In this document: positions 36,194 to 44,867 of the stretch, piece by piece
Numbering within the stretch: position 1 is the stretch's first letter
Layout: each line of letters begins with the position of its first letter
NCBI GenBank assembly: GCA_017434455.1
Contig: JAFRFG010000015.1
Span: 1 to 64,000 of the forward strand
Source of the DNA: Thermoguttaceae bacterium
GTDB lineage: Bacteria > Planctomycetota > Planctomycetia > Pirellulales > Thermoguttaceae
Direction of reading: 5' to 3'
Length of the DNA: 64,000 bases
Notes under the pieces: model-generated
Told to the model about the DNA's origin: nothing
The model's input: only the letters and a program-made list of their open reading frames with translations
Database searches by the model: none
Program-made: the position numbers and the translations under genes

Positions 36194-36198
36194 AAAAA

Positions 36199-36242
36199 GC
36201 CCCGCCGTCCCCCATTTAGGCGCTTCTTAGGCCCGGCGGGGG
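36199..36242 (+). terminator. GC-rich hairpin after rpsT
   Basis: CCCCGCCG and CGGCGGGG flank about 25 bases and form a perfect 8-bp stem just after the stop codon. There is no T tract, so termination here is uncertain. Confidence 0.4.
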
Positions 36243-36274
36243 GCGGATGTGCGGTTCTTTTGGGAAGACGAGCG

Positions 36275-36337
36275 GGCGAAAAAACCGCGGTTCCTGCGCT
36301 GTCACCGGTGGTTGTCGTGACAGCGTTCGCCTTTTTT
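36275..36337 (+). terminator. Compound terminator or attenuator before the FHA gene
   Basis: A perfect 9-bp inner stem (CGCTGTCAC at 36297-36305, GTGACAGCG at 36317-36325) sits inside an outer GGCGAA/TTCGCC stem, followed at once by six T. It may end the rpsT transcript or attenuate the FHA gene, which starts 47 bases downstream. Confidence 0.6.
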
Positions 36338-36384
36338 AGTGTAGTCCGCCACGATACGGTTTTGTCCGTGGGAAGGAGACTGTT

Positions 36385-37209
36385 ATGTCAGCCATCACGC
36401 TTCGGATCATCGACGGGCCCGACCGCGGAAAAGTCTTCGAGAACCTCACTCTTCCGGTTACCCTCGGGCGGGACGACGGCAATCTGGTCGTCTTAAACGA
36501 CGACCGGGTCAGCCGCTTCCACGTCAAGCTCTTTGAGGAGAACGGCAAGGTGGCCCTGGTCGACCTGGGGAGCACCAACGGCACCCTGATCAACGGCGAG
36601 CCGATCAGCATTTGGGCGATGCGCCCGGGCGACGTCATCCTTCTTGGCCGAACCTACCTGCTGTTCGGCACCAAAGCCGAGATCGCCTCGCGTCTTCGCA
36701 AGCTCTCCCGCGGCGCCGGGGCCAAAGACCCCGCTGTTCCCGAGGGGGCCGTCCCCGTCTCGATGGGGAGTTCCCCGCCGAACGAGTCGCTCAGCTTAGG
36801 CGGAACCGAGAGCAATTCGGCGACCGAGATCTTCAGCACCTCGCTGCAGGTTCTCGAGCGCGAGTTCCTCGCCGAGCTGTCGCCCAGCGAGATCGCCCAA
36901 CTCCACTCGCTGACTCCTCCTCCCCTGCCCGACTCGTTCACCGCCGATCAGGCGCAGTGGCTGTCGCAGTGGCTGCTTTACGTCACGCTGCGGCTGCGGG
37001 TCATCACCGGCTCGGTCTCTTCCCCCGGCGCTAAAGACGCCAACGTCGACGAGCTGTTCGCCCAGCGCCGCAGCGAGAAAAAAGAGCGCTCCCGCAAGAC
37101 GGCCGAGGAAGCCGACGACTCGCGCGTTACGCTCCCGCCGCGGCAGTGGCAGAACCTTCTGGACCTCTACGGCCTGGTCTCGCACTACCTGTCGCACCTC
37201 AATAAATAG
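36385..37209 (+). CDS. FHA-domain protein
   Basis: A 274-residue cytoplasmic protein. The N-terminal forkhead-associated domain (residues 5-100) has the phosphothreonine-binding GR (TLGRDDGN), SRFH and LGSTNGTLINGE motifs. The remaining 170 residues hold a low-complexity Pro/Ser linker and a helical region of unknown function. It would bind phosphothreonine partners of Ser/Thr kinases, which are abundant in planctomycetes. The ATG has a GGAAGGAG ribosome-binding site. It is convergent with the dehydrogenase gene, with a single base between them. Confidence 0.88.
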   Translation: MSAITLRIIDGPDRGKVFENLTLPVTLGRDDGNLVVLNDDRVSRFHVKLFEENGKVALVDLGSTNGTLINGEPISIWAMRPGDVILLGRTYLLFGTKAEIASRLRKLSRGAGAKDPAVPEGAVPVSMGSSPPNESLSLGGTESNSATEIFSTSLQVLEREFLAELSPSEIAQLHSLTPPPLPDSFTADQAQWLSQWLLYVTLRLRVITGSVSSPGAKDANVDELFAQRRSEKKERSRKTAEEADDSRVTLPPRQWQNLLDLYGLVSHYLSHLNK

Positions 37210-37210
37210 T

Positions 37211-38506
37211 TCAAGCGAACTTCCCCCCCAGGGCGGCCAGCTCTTGGCGCCGGGGGCGCAGCTCTTCGCGGAAACAGTCGCTCCAAAAAAAGATCCCCCC
37301 CTTCGCGGCGGGGAACCCGAGCGCGAAGACCAGCGCGCGGTCGACGTCGTCTTTGCTCGCGACGATCCCCTCCTCTAAGATCCGTTCCCCTTCGCGCAGG
37401 ATACCGAGAAACAGCCGCGCGGCGATCCGCTCCTCATCGCTTTCCCCTTTGATCCCGTACGCCGAGCCCCAGCGCGCGCGGATCGAGGCGAGCAGCTCGC
37501 CGAGCGTCGGATCCTCGGCTCCAAAATCGGCCCAATTCCCCGCGCTGGCGTAGCGATAGAAGCCGACCCCGTTTTTGCGTCCCAGGCGGCCGCCATCGAC
37601 CATCAGGGGGAGCAGTTCCATCGCGGCGATCCGCTCGGGAAAGACCTTGTAGAAGGTCCAGCCGCTGTGCATCGTCACATCGAGCCCGATCTCGTCGATG
37701 ATCCGAAACGGCCCCATCTCCATCCCGAACCGCCGGGCGGCCGACTCGATCTTTTCCATCGGCGTCCCCTCGATCAGCAGCGCCATCGCCTCGTCGAGAT
37801 AGGGATTCAAAAGCCGATTGACGAGGAACCCGGGCCCGTCGCCGACGGTGATCGGCCGTTTATCGATCGCCTCGGCCAGATGCCGCGCGGCGGCGACGGT
37901 CTGCGGCGCGCAGTTCGGCGAGGGGATCACCTCGACCAGAGAACGCTTGCGGACCGGATGAAAGAAGTGCAGCCCGCAGAAGCGCTCGGGCGTTAAATGC
38001 CCGCCCGCCGCCAGCCCTTTGGCCAGATCGGCGATGCGCAGGGTCGAGGTATTCGTCAACAGGAGTTTACCGGCACTTAAAAGCGGGTCGATCTGGCGGT
38101 AGAACTTCTGCTTGACCTTCAGTTTTTCGACGATCGTCTCGATAACCACCTCGGCGCGGGCCAGTTCTTTGGCATCGCCGGCGACGGTCAAAAGCCGCTC
38201 GACCCGACAGCGCGCCTCGGCGTCGGCCCCCTCGTCCCCGTCGGCCAGCTGGGCGGCCAGTTCCTCGGCGACCCGGCCGGGGGCGCGCGCAAGCGCCTCG
38301 GCGCTGCTGTCGTACAGCGTCACCGGCCATCGCGCGCGGAGGAACGCCGCGGCGATCGAGCAGCCCATCAGCCCCGCCCCGACGATCGCCGTGGGAGGGA
38401 CGGCCGACGGTTTCTCACAGGGCCGGGAAAGCCCCCCGCCCAGACGGCGGATATATTCCTCGGTCTTCTCGGCCGGGAGAGGATCTCGAAAAAAGGGGGA
38501 GGTCAT
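37211..38506 (-). CDS. 3-hydroxyacyl-CoA dehydrogenase
   Basis: A 431-residue NAD-dependent enzyme. The Rossmann motif is AIVGAGLMGCSIAAAFL near 44-60, the catalytic region is NTSTLRIADLAKGL and FCGLHFFHPV (His), and two C-terminal dimerisation domains follow (GFLVNRLLNPYLDEAMALL, GRKNGVGFYRY). The layout resembles the dehydrogenase half of the FadB/FadJ complex without a hydratase domain. It would oxidise 3-hydroxyacyl-CoA in beta-oxidation or a related pathway. The ATG has no obvious ribosome-binding site. Confidence 0.88.
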   Translation of the reverse strand: MTSPFFRDPLPAEKTEEYIRRLGGGLSRPCEKPSAVPPTAIVGAGLMGCSIAAAFLRARWPVTLYDSSAEALARAPGRVAEELAAQLADGDEGADAEARCRVERLLTVAGDAKELARAEVVIETIVEKLKVKQKFYRQIDPLLSAGKLLLTNTSTLRIADLAKGLAAGGHLTPERFCGLHFFHPVRKRSLVEVIPSPNCAPQTVAAARHLAEAIDKRPITVGDGPGFLVNRLLNPYLDEAMALLIEGTPMEKIESAARRFGMEMGPFRIIDEIGLDVTMHSGWTFYKVFPERIAAMELLPLMVDGGRLGRKNGVGFYRYASAGNWADFGAEDPTLGELLASIRARWGSAYGIKGESDEERIAARLFLGILREGERILEEGIVASKDDVDRALVFALGFPAAKGGIFFWSDCFREELRPRRQELAALGGKFA

Positions 38507-38684
38507 TGTTTTGGGTGCTTTCGGTCCGCTTGCGTTCGGTATCGTTCGGCTCTCGGCAAACCTTGTGGGTGAAGGCCCGCTTAGACAACCATTATATCGG
38601 GCCGGAAGGGAAAAAACTTCTCTTCCCCCGTCTTGATAACAGTGAAAAACGGCATTATAATGGCCGACGTGTGGGGGAGTCCTC

Positions 38685-38755
38685 GCGTCCTTGGTGTAGT
38701 GGTAGCACGGTAGCTTCCCAAGCTCCAGGTGTGGGTCCGATTCCCATAGGACGCT
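38685..38755 (+). tRNA. tRNA-Gly (anticodon CCC)
   Basis: GCGTCCT pairs perfectly with AGGACGC. The D-arm TGGTGTAGTGGTAGCA, anticodon loop TTCCCAA (CCC) and T-arm GTGGGTCCGATTCCCAT complete the fold. CCA is not encoded. Confidence 0.93.
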
Positions 38756-38756
38756 T

Positions 38757-38801
38757 AAAGCGCCGCCGGCAAGAGTGATCTTACCGGCGGCGCTTTTTTT
38801 A
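38757..38801. terminator. Bidirectional terminator between tRNA-Gly and tetR
   Basis: AAGCGCCGCCGG pairs with CCGGCGGCGCTT and is followed by a run of T; A-rich sequence on the other side also suits the convergent TetR gene. Confidence 0.88.
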
Positions 38802-38823
38802 TACTCTCTTTTTCGGTTCCCGC

Positions 38824-39456
38824 TTACCGCCGGTCGGCGGCGGAGGCGCTTTTTCGGCGCATCGCGCGAAGCCCCCCGAGGGAGAACCTTCGGATATGCT
38901 CGATCCGCCGCGCCAGATCGACATCGACGAACGGCCTTTGTCCCGCGTCCCCGCAGATCGGGGTGCGGCACTGCGAGATAATGCTCATTGTCGCCAGGCG
39001 AACCGCCTGATCGTCGGCCTCCGGCCCCAGGATCTCGCGCACCTGGCTGCCGACCGCCCGGCGCAGCGGGACGACGACCGTCTGTCGGATCACCGCCAAA
39101 AGCTCGGTCGGCTGGGCGAGCTCTTTGCGCCAGATCTCCTGATCGGCCGCGCGCCGGTCGGCCGCCGCGCGCACCATCGCCCCGATCAGCCAAACCAGCC
39201 GCCTCGCGGCGGTCTTCCCCGGGGGGGTATCGCCGAGGCGGTAGCGCCGGCGGGTCCGCTCCCAGGCGCGCTGCCACGCCTGACGGTAGAGCGTCTCTTT
39301 ATCGGTGAAATGGTAGTTGATCAGCGCCGGGTTGACCTGCGCCTCTCGGGCGATTTCGGCCATCGTCGCGTCGCGGAAGCCGCGGCGGGCGAATACGCTC
39401 CCCGCCGCGTCCAAAATCCGCCGCCGCGTTTCGGCGCCGTCGCTGCGTACTCTCAT
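38824..39456 (-). CDS. TetR-family transcriptional regulator
   Basis: A 210-residue repressor-type protein. The N-terminal helix-turn-helix is clear (RRRILDAAGSVFARRGFRDATMAEIAREAQVNPALINYHFTDKETLYRQAW, residues 11-60). The C-terminal ligand domain resembles the CecR-like (DUF1956) subgroup (EIWRKELAQPTELLAVI, SIISQCRTPI). It lies 34 bases downstream of hydG on the same strand and so is probably co-transcribed with it. The repeated TTTAGTTTAA motif at the hydG promoter is a possible operator. Confidence 0.88.
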   Translation of the reverse strand: MRVRSDGAETRRRILDAAGSVFARRGFRDATMAEIAREAQVNPALINYHFTDKETLYRQAWQRAWERTRRRYRLGDTPPGKTAARRLVWLIGAMVRAAADRRAADQEIWRKELAQPTELLAVIRQTVVVPLRRAVGSQVREILGPEADDQAVRLATMSIISQCRTPICGDAGQRPFVDVDLARRIEHIRRFSLGGLRAMRRKSASAADRR

Positions 39457-39490
39457 CGATTCGGACTCCCTTCTTTGACGCCCGCCCGGC

Positions 39491-40909
39491 TTAGAAGTAC
39501 AGGTCGTGCTCTCCCTTATTGACCTGCTCCAGCCGGGTGATCAGCTGAGGTTTGATCTTTTCGTTCTGATAGCGCTGCATCTCTTTTTTCACCAGCGCCT
39601 CGCCGACGGCCTTGGTCTGGGGCGAAGCGTAGTCGTTCAAGTACTCCGAGAAGGTCAGCAGCGCGTTGGGAGTGCAGAAGTTATGGATGAAGCCGGGGAT
39701 GGCGAATTCCATAAAGTGCTCGCCGGTGCGCCCCTTGCGGTAGCAGGAGGTACAGAAGCTCGGGACATACTCCCGCTCGGCCAGCCATCGGATCACCTCG
39801 TCAAGCTCGCGCGGGTCGCCGACCTGGAACTGCTCGCGGTTGAGCTGCTGTCCCTGCTTGTCCTTCTCCTGATAGGAGCCGATCTCCAGGCGGGTGCCGG
39901 CGTCGATCTGCGAGACGCCGAACTCGATAACGTCGTCGCGGACCGCCTTCGACTCGCGGGCGGTCATAATCAGCCCGGTGTACGGGACGGCCAGGCGCAG
40001 GATCGCCACCAGCCGCTTGAACTGCGCGTCGGTAACGCGGTAGGGAAGGTCTTCCAGCGCCAGCCCGTTGGCCGGCTGAATCCGCGGGAAGCTGATCGTG
40101 TGGGGACCGACATTGAACTGCCGCTGCAGATGCAGCGAGTGGGCGATCAGCGCCAGCACCTCGTACTTCCAGTCGTAGAGCCCGAAGAGGACCCCGAGCC
40201 CGACATCGTCGCAGCCGGCCTGAAGGGCGCGGTCCATCGCGTTGAGCCGCCAGAAGTAGTCGGCCTTATCGGTCCCTTCCGGGTGATAGACGGCGTAGGT
40301 CTTGCGGTGATAGGTCTCCTGGAAGATCTGATACGTCCCGATCCCCGCCTTCTTCACGGTCTTGAACCCCTCGACGCTCAGCGGCGCGGCGTTGATATTG
40401 ACGCGGCGGATCTCCCCCGGCCCCGACTTGGTGCTGTAGGCGATCTCGACGGTGTGGGCGATGAACTCCGGGGAGTAGTTCGGATGCTCGCCGTAGACGA
40501 GGATCAGCCGCTTATGGCCGAGATTCTCCAGCTCGATAATCTCGCGGACCAGCTCCTCGTCGTTGAGCGTCCGGCGGACGGTCGAGCGCAGCGACCGGCG
40601 GAAGCCGCAGTACTTGCAGTCGTTGACACAGTAGTTCCCGATGTAAAGCGGCGCGAACAGGACGATTCGATTCCCGTAGACATCGCGCTTGAGCCGGCGG
40701 GCGGCGGCAAAGATCTCCTCGATCAGTTCCGGCGACTCGGCGGCCAAAAGCGCGGCGGTCTCCTCGAGGGAGAGCGCCTTCTTTTCGAGCGACTTGGCGA
40801 TGACCTCGCGCACACGCGCCTTATCTTCCCCCTGGCGGGCCAGACGGGTGAGCAGTTCGTCGTCGATGAAATCGACCGCGTCCGGGGCGATTGTATGTTC
40901 CATCAGCAT
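39491..40909 (-). CDS. hydG: HydG-type radical SAM tyrosine lyase
   Basis: A 472-residue radical SAM enzyme. The cluster-binding motif is C94-x3-C98-x2-C101 (YCVNDCKYCGF), and the C-terminal C386-x2-C389-x22-C412 motif is the second cluster that distinguishes HydG from ThiH, as does the length. HydG cleaves tyrosine to give the CO and cyanide ligands of the [FeFe]-hydrogenase H-cluster. No hydE, hydF or hydrogenase gene is in the window. AGGAG precedes the ATG, and a strong promoter with repeated operator-like sites lies upstream. Confidence 0.92.
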   Translation of the reverse strand: MLMEHTIAPDAVDFIDDELLTRLARQGEDKARVREVIAKSLEKKALSLEETAALLAAESPELIEEIFAAARRLKRDVYGNRIVLFAPLYIGNYCVNDCKYCGFRRSLRSTVRRTLNDEELVREIIELENLGHKRLILVYGEHPNYSPEFIAHTVEIAYSTKSGPGEIRRVNINAAPLSVEGFKTVKKAGIGTYQIFQETYHRKTYAVYHPEGTDKADYFWRLNAMDRALQAGCDDVGLGVLFGLYDWKYEVLALIAHSLHLQRQFNVGPHTISFPRIQPANGLALEDLPYRVTDAQFKRLVAILRLAVPYTGLIMTARESKAVRDDVIEFGVSQIDAGTRLEIGSYQEKDKQGQQLNREQFQVGDPRELDEVIRWLAEREYVPSFCTSCYRKGRTGEHFMEFAIPGFIHNFCTPNALLTFSEYLNDYASPQTKAVGEALVKKEMQRYQNEKIKPQLITRLEQVNKGEHDLYF

Positions 40910-40938
40910 GGATCGGTACTCCTTGGTTGAGCGGAATG

Positions 40939-41004
40939 GTTAGTTTGAGTCCTTACGGATGTTTAGTTTAATTGTTTAGTTTAAGTATACAGTTAAACTA
41001 AAAC
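40939..41004 (-). promoter_or_regulatory. Operator-like repeats at the hydG promoter
   Basis: On the plus strand GTTTAGTTTAA occurs exactly at 40961-40971 and 40974-40984, 13 bases apart. A near-inverted copy TTAAACTAAAAC lies at 40993-41004, and a degenerate copy (GTTAGTTTGAG) at 40939-40949. The sites overlap the -10 box and the start point, as repressor sites do. Confidence 0.6.
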
Positions 41005-41012
41005 GGCGGCAA
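40984..41012 (-). promoter_or_regulatory. hydG promoter
   Basis: On the minus strand TTGCCG (41007-41012) and TATACT (40984-40989) are 17 bases apart. This gives a leader of about 70 bases before the hydG ATG. Confidence 0.65.
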
Positions 41013-41106
41013 GGGGGGCGGGGGAAAATAGAGGGTATTTCTTGGGAGAATAGTCAAGTCGGCGAGAAAGAAAGGCGGACGCCAGGCAACCCGCCGGGGG
41101 GACGGA

Positions 41107-42204
41107 CTAACGGCTGCCCTTTTTCCGATTACATTCCCGGCAGAGCATTTGGAGGTTGCTCGGTTTGGTCTTGCCCCCTTTGCTCCACGGCTTTTTGTGG
41201 TCGGCTTCCATTTCCTCCAGCTCAAAATGCTTTTTACAGTAGGGGCAAATCCCCTTTTGCTTGGCGTACGCCGTCGCTATATCGCCGGGAAGAAACGCCC
41301 GAAGGTGAAGGTATTTTTCCTCACCGGTGAGCAGATACTCGTAGATGCCGGATTTTTTCTCGACTTCGTCGTCCTCCAGCAAAATTTGGATCTTCCGCTC
41401 CAGTTCGTTCGGATCGTATTGATTGTCTTTATAGGTGTTGTACAGAGGTCCCCAAGGGACGGACTTCATATACTTGGGGCGCTTCACCTTGAACGTCGCG
41501 CTGACCCAGTTGATGACGCTGTTGAAGTAGTTCCACAGCTCCAAAGCGGTGGGATCCTGCTGGTGATCGGCCATATACTGCTCGATATGGTCGTGAGAAA
41601 TCCATTTGATGGCCCGCTCCAAGAGAAGCTGTCTTTTGACCTCGGCGGTGACATAATCTTTGGAGAGGTTATATCCGGCGCAATTCCCCCGTGAGAAATA
41701 CCGCTTGGCGTCCGCCACCCAGGGCCCGTGATAAACGGCGTTGCGAAGCTCCTGGTCGGTCAGCTCTTCCCCGGCGATATTGATGACCTTGAACCAGTCA
41801 AGTTTCTCGGAGTCGGTCCCCTCGCAAAAGTAGACCGTCAGCTCATAGTCGAGAAACTTTTGCTTCAGATCGGCGGGGAGGTTATGAAAGAATCTCGGAG
41901 AATCACCGAGCCGATAAGAAAACTTGCTCTGTGAATAGCGGCAGATCGATAAAATACGCTGCTGGCCGTCGATGACCTCGTAGGTGCCGTCCTCCCGAAC
42001 CGCCCAATAAATGGAGTTGAGCGGAAAGGAGTTGAGGATGGTATTGATAACCGCCTGCTCTTGGGGAGGATCGTAAACAAATTCACGCTGATAGGGGGGG
42101 CGAATATCGAGTTTCCCATCGTATCCCCGAACGCCGTTTTCTTCCTCATTGACGTAGCCGTCGATAAGATCGGCGACTTTTATTGAGTGGAGTTCGATTT
42201 TCAT
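41107..42204 (-). CDS. DUF262-HNH endonuclease protein
   Basis: A 365-residue protein. The N-terminal DUF262 (ParB/Srx-like) domain has the YQREFVYDP and IDGQQR motifs (R40 region and 78-83) used for nucleotide binding or hydrolysis in GmrSD-like enzymes. The C-terminal HNH nuclease (about 315-362) shows CPYCKKHFELEEMEADHKKPWSKGG and LCRECNRKKG, with zinc cysteines and the catalytic histidine. It overlaps the methylase gene by four bases (ATGA), so it is the probable restriction partner. The recognition sequence is unknown. Confidence 0.85.
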   Translation of the reverse strand: MKIELHSIKVADLIDGYVNEEENGVRGYDGKLDIRPPYQREFVYDPPQEQAVINTILNSFPLNSIYWAVREDGTYEVIDGQQRILSICRYSQSKFSYRLGDSPRFFHNLPADLKQKFLDYELTVYFCEGTDSEKLDWFKVINIAGEELTDQELRNAVYHGPWVADAKRYFSRGNCAGYNLSKDYVTAEVKRQLLLERAIKWISHDHIEQYMADHQQDPTALELWNYFNSVINWVSATFKVKRPKYMKSVPWGPLYNTYKDNQYDPNELERKIQILLEDDEVEKKSGIYEYLLTGEEKYLHLRAFLPGDIATAYAKQKGICPYCKKHFELEEMEADHKKPWSKGGKTKPSNLQMLCRECNRKKGSR

Positions 42205-43235
42205 TTACTCGGTCTCCTATGGCGGATTAGGATACGATCATAAAGCGATTTATGTTTTCCGTTAATCAACAAAACGGGGTGTGCATTTAAGTCGTTCCAC
42301 CCTTCAACGTCTTTACCGTAGACTTTAGACTTCAGCTCCACATCACGGCCTGTAATTCCCACGATCTCGAATTGATCGGGGTTATACTTATCCATAAATG
42401 AGATCGGGACACCCATAACACCTGGGTAGTCTTTAGGAATATCGATAGCTTTATTTACGTTGATTGCGTCATAATTATCGAACTTCGGGTATTCCTCGGG
42501 GGTATAGCGCTTATAGAGTTCAAATCTTTCATTCCGTTTCTGGTGGTCAAGATTTGTGAACCAGCGAACACCCTTCACCCGGATGAATTTATTCCCCGCT
42601 TCATCAACACGACAGCCAGCCGCATTGAGAGGATACGATTTCGGGACACCAAATTCTCTATCGCCACTGCTAATGCTCGGGCCGTACCACATTTCATTGC
42701 GCTGGAAGTACGGAAAAATCTCCTTATACTTCATCGCGTTCATATTTCCGATAATGAGGAACTTCTTGTTATAGTCCATCAGCAGTTTCATAAAGTCTCG
42801 AAACAAGCTGAATGGGGGATTGGTGCAGACAATGTCCGCCTGTTTGAGAAGCTCGATACACTCTTCAGAGCGAAAATCGCCATCACCCTTGAGGTAGTGT
42901 ATCCCGATTTCCTCGGGATCGGGAACCCCGTTGCCGTTGAGATCACCGTTGTACTCCAGCCAAATCGCTTTTTCGCTGTTATTCTGAGAAAACAAATCCC
43001 TTTCCTGGTTCTTGTAGCAGGTGGTGATTAGGCGATTTAACCCGTAATGCTCGAAGTTGAGGGCAAAGAAGGTAAAGAAGTTGGAGACTCGAGGATCGTC
43101 ACAATTGCAGAGTACGGTCTTCCCCTTGAAGTAATCCTTATAGTATTCCAGTTCCCTCTCTATATCGGGAAGCTGAGTGTAAAACTCATCTTTCTTGGCC
43201 TTTTGGGCGTTCGATAGATCTCGATTGCTAGCCAT
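42201..43235 (-). CDS. EcoRI-type adenine-specific DNA methyltransferase
   Basis: A 344-residue protein of the EcoRI methylase family. The amino-methyltransferase catalytic motif is NPPF at 139-142 (IVCTNPPFSLF), the N-terminal DEFYTQ motif is conserved at 16-21, and DDPRVSNFFTFFALNF fits the SAM-binding side. A DLNGNGVPDPEE segment resembles a calcium-binding loop. It would protect host DNA by methylating adenine. It is first in a two-gene cassette with the DUF262-HNH gene. Both are less GC-rich than the flanks, suggesting acquisition. Confidence 0.87.
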   Translation of the reverse strand: MASNRDLSNAQKAKKDEFYTQLPDIERELEYYKDYFKGKTVLCNCDDPRVSNFFTFFALNFEHYGLNRLITTCYKNQERDLFSQNNSEKAIWLEYNGDLNGNGVPDPEEIGIHYLKGDGDFRSEECIELLKQADIVCTNPPFSLFRDFMKLLMDYNKKFLIIGNMNAMKYKEIFPYFQRNEMWYGPSISSGDREFGVPKSYPLNAAGCRVDEAGNKFIRVKGVRWFTNLDHQKRNERFELYKRYTPEEYPKFDNYDAINVNKAIDIPKDYPGVMGVPISFMDKYNPDQFEIVGITGRDVELKSKVYGKDVEGWNDLNAHPVLLINGKHKSLYDRILIRHRRPSK

Positions 43236-43465
43236 TGTCTTGATTCCTTCCTGCGTTTATTCTAGTGGACAAACCGAACCAAAACAATAGTGCCTTTGGG
43301 ATTAGTCCCCAAAAAAACACAAAAAGTGTGGGGTGACTGGCAAAAACCGCCTTATTTTTCTCCCATCATCCCCTCCCCCCCACAAAAATCCCTCTGGACG
43401 CCCCCCCGATAAATCGCTATCCTCCCGCCGAGAGTTTGTCTCCACAAAAGAAAGGGATATACAGT

Positions 43466-44806
43466 ATGCTGCGTACATTCTTGGCGGGACTGGTGATCTT
43501 CGCGGCGGCGTTTTCGGCCGTTTGGGCCGATTCTCCGGCGCCATCGGGGAGTGCTCCCTCGGCCGAAGTCGCCAACAGCGACCTGTCGGCCGGCGACCAG
43601 GCGATGCTCAAAGAGGCCGCCGATAAGTTTAATCGGTCCGATATCAAAGGGGCGCTCGACACGCTCAATCAGGTCGCTCGGCAGAATCCGAAGCTCATTC
43701 CCCCGCGGCTGATCCTCGCCCAATGGTTCGCCCAGACCGGAAATCAGCCGGCCGTGCGCGTCTCGCTCGAAAAAGCGGTGGAGGAGAACCCCGACGACCC
43801 CGAGGCGTACGTTCTTTTGGGGGAGATCGCCTTAAATCAAGGGGAACTGACCGCCGCCGACCTGCTGTTTCAAAAGGCGTCCGCCTGCGATGTTTCCTCC
43901 GTCAACGAGAAGCGCCAAAAGACCCTCTCGATGAGGATCCTCCGCGGCCAGGCCCGTCTGTGGCAAAGCCGCCAGCAGTGGACCAAGATGCAGCAGACCC
44001 TCAGCACCCTGCTCAAAGAAGAGGGGGAAAACCCGCTGCTTTGCCGTCAGATCGCCCTGTCGTTCTTCCACCTCGATAAAGAGCAGGCGGCGCACGACTG
44101 GTTCGCCCGCGCCGACCAGCTCGACGGCGACAAGGGCGGTCTGCCCGCCGCCGGGCGGATGGCGATCCTCTATCGCGAGAAGGGAGACGCCGCCAAGGCC
44201 GCCGAGTGGATGAAAAAGGCGCTTGAGTCGAACCCCAACTCGCCGGCCACCATGCGGCTGTCGCTCACCAGCGCGCTGGACGACGGGAACATGAACGCCG
44301 CCAAAGAGGCCGCCGATCGTCTGTACGCCGCCGACGGCAAAGGGATCGAATCGCTGAAGCTGTGCGGTATCGTCGCGCTGTACCGCGACGATTTCGCCGG
44401 GGCCGAGAAATACTTCCGCGAGGCGCTGGCCGCCGCGCCCGACGATCCCGACGTGACGAATTCCCTGGCGCTGGCGCTGTGCGAGCAAAGCGACCCGAAC
44501 AAGGTCAAGCAGGCCCTGCAGTACGCCGCGGCCAATGTCCAAAAACAGGGGAACAACCGCGATTTCCTCGCCACCTACGGCTGGGCCCTCTATAAGTCGG
44601 GCGACCCCGAAGAGGGGCTTAAAGCCCTTCAGCAGTCGATCGCCGACGGGCGGATGGTCTCGGCCACCGCCTACTATATCGCCGCGATCAAGAACGATCA
44701 GGGCGATACCGCCACCGCCAAGAAGCTCCTGCAGCTGGCACTGTCCAACTCCAGCCCGTTCTCGAAACGGGCCGCCGCCGAGGCGCTGTTGGCGAAGCTT
44801 CCGTAA
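43466..44806 (+). CDS. Exported TPR-repeat protein
   Basis: A 446-residue protein with a signal peptide (MLRTFLAGLVIFAAAFSAVWA) followed by TPR repeats across most of the chain, e.g. EAYVLLGEIALNQGELTAADLLFQKA, GRMAILYREKGDAAKAAEWMKKALESNPNS and GIVALYRDDFAGAEKYFREALAAAPDDPDVTNSLALAL. It probably scaffolds envelope proteins. The ATG at 43466 fits the signal peptide; AAGG lies 10-11 bases before it. It is followed by a lipoprotein gene, with a possible terminator between. Confidence 0.82.
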   Translation: MLRTFLAGLVIFAAAFSAVWADSPAPSGSAPSAEVANSDLSAGDQAMLKEAADKFNRSDIKGALDTLNQVARQNPKLIPPRLILAQWFAQTGNQPAVRVSLEKAVEENPDDPEAYVLLGEIALNQGELTAADLLFQKASACDVSSVNEKRQKTLSMRILRGQARLWQSRQQWTKMQQTLSTLLKEEGENPLLCRQIALSFFHLDKEQAAHDWFARADQLDGDKGGLPAAGRMAILYREKGDAAKAAEWMKKALESNPNSPATMRLSLTSALDDGNMNAAKEAADRLYAADGKGIESLKLCGIVALYRDDFAGAEKYFREALAAAPDDPDVTNSLALALCEQSDPNKVKQALQYAAANVQKQGNNRDFLATYGWALYKSGDPEEGLKALQQSIADGRMVSATAYYIAAIKNDQGDTATAKKLLQLALSNSSPFSKRAAAEALLAKLP

Positions 44807-44814
44807 ACAAAGAA

Positions 44815-44849
44815 AACCCGGGGCCATACCCCCGCGGGTAAGTTTTTTT
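44815..44849 (+). terminator. Possible Rho-independent terminator
   Basis: ACCCGGGG and CCCCGCGGGT pair across CCATAC with one bulge, followed after TAAG by seven T. Confidence 0.5.
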
Positions 44850-44867
44850 CGACAAGAGAACCGTTTT

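Noticed and set aside
39491..40909. ThiH (thiamine) instead of HydG
   Set aside because: The length of 472 residues and the C-terminal CX2CX22C cluster motif point to HydG; no thi genes are nearby.
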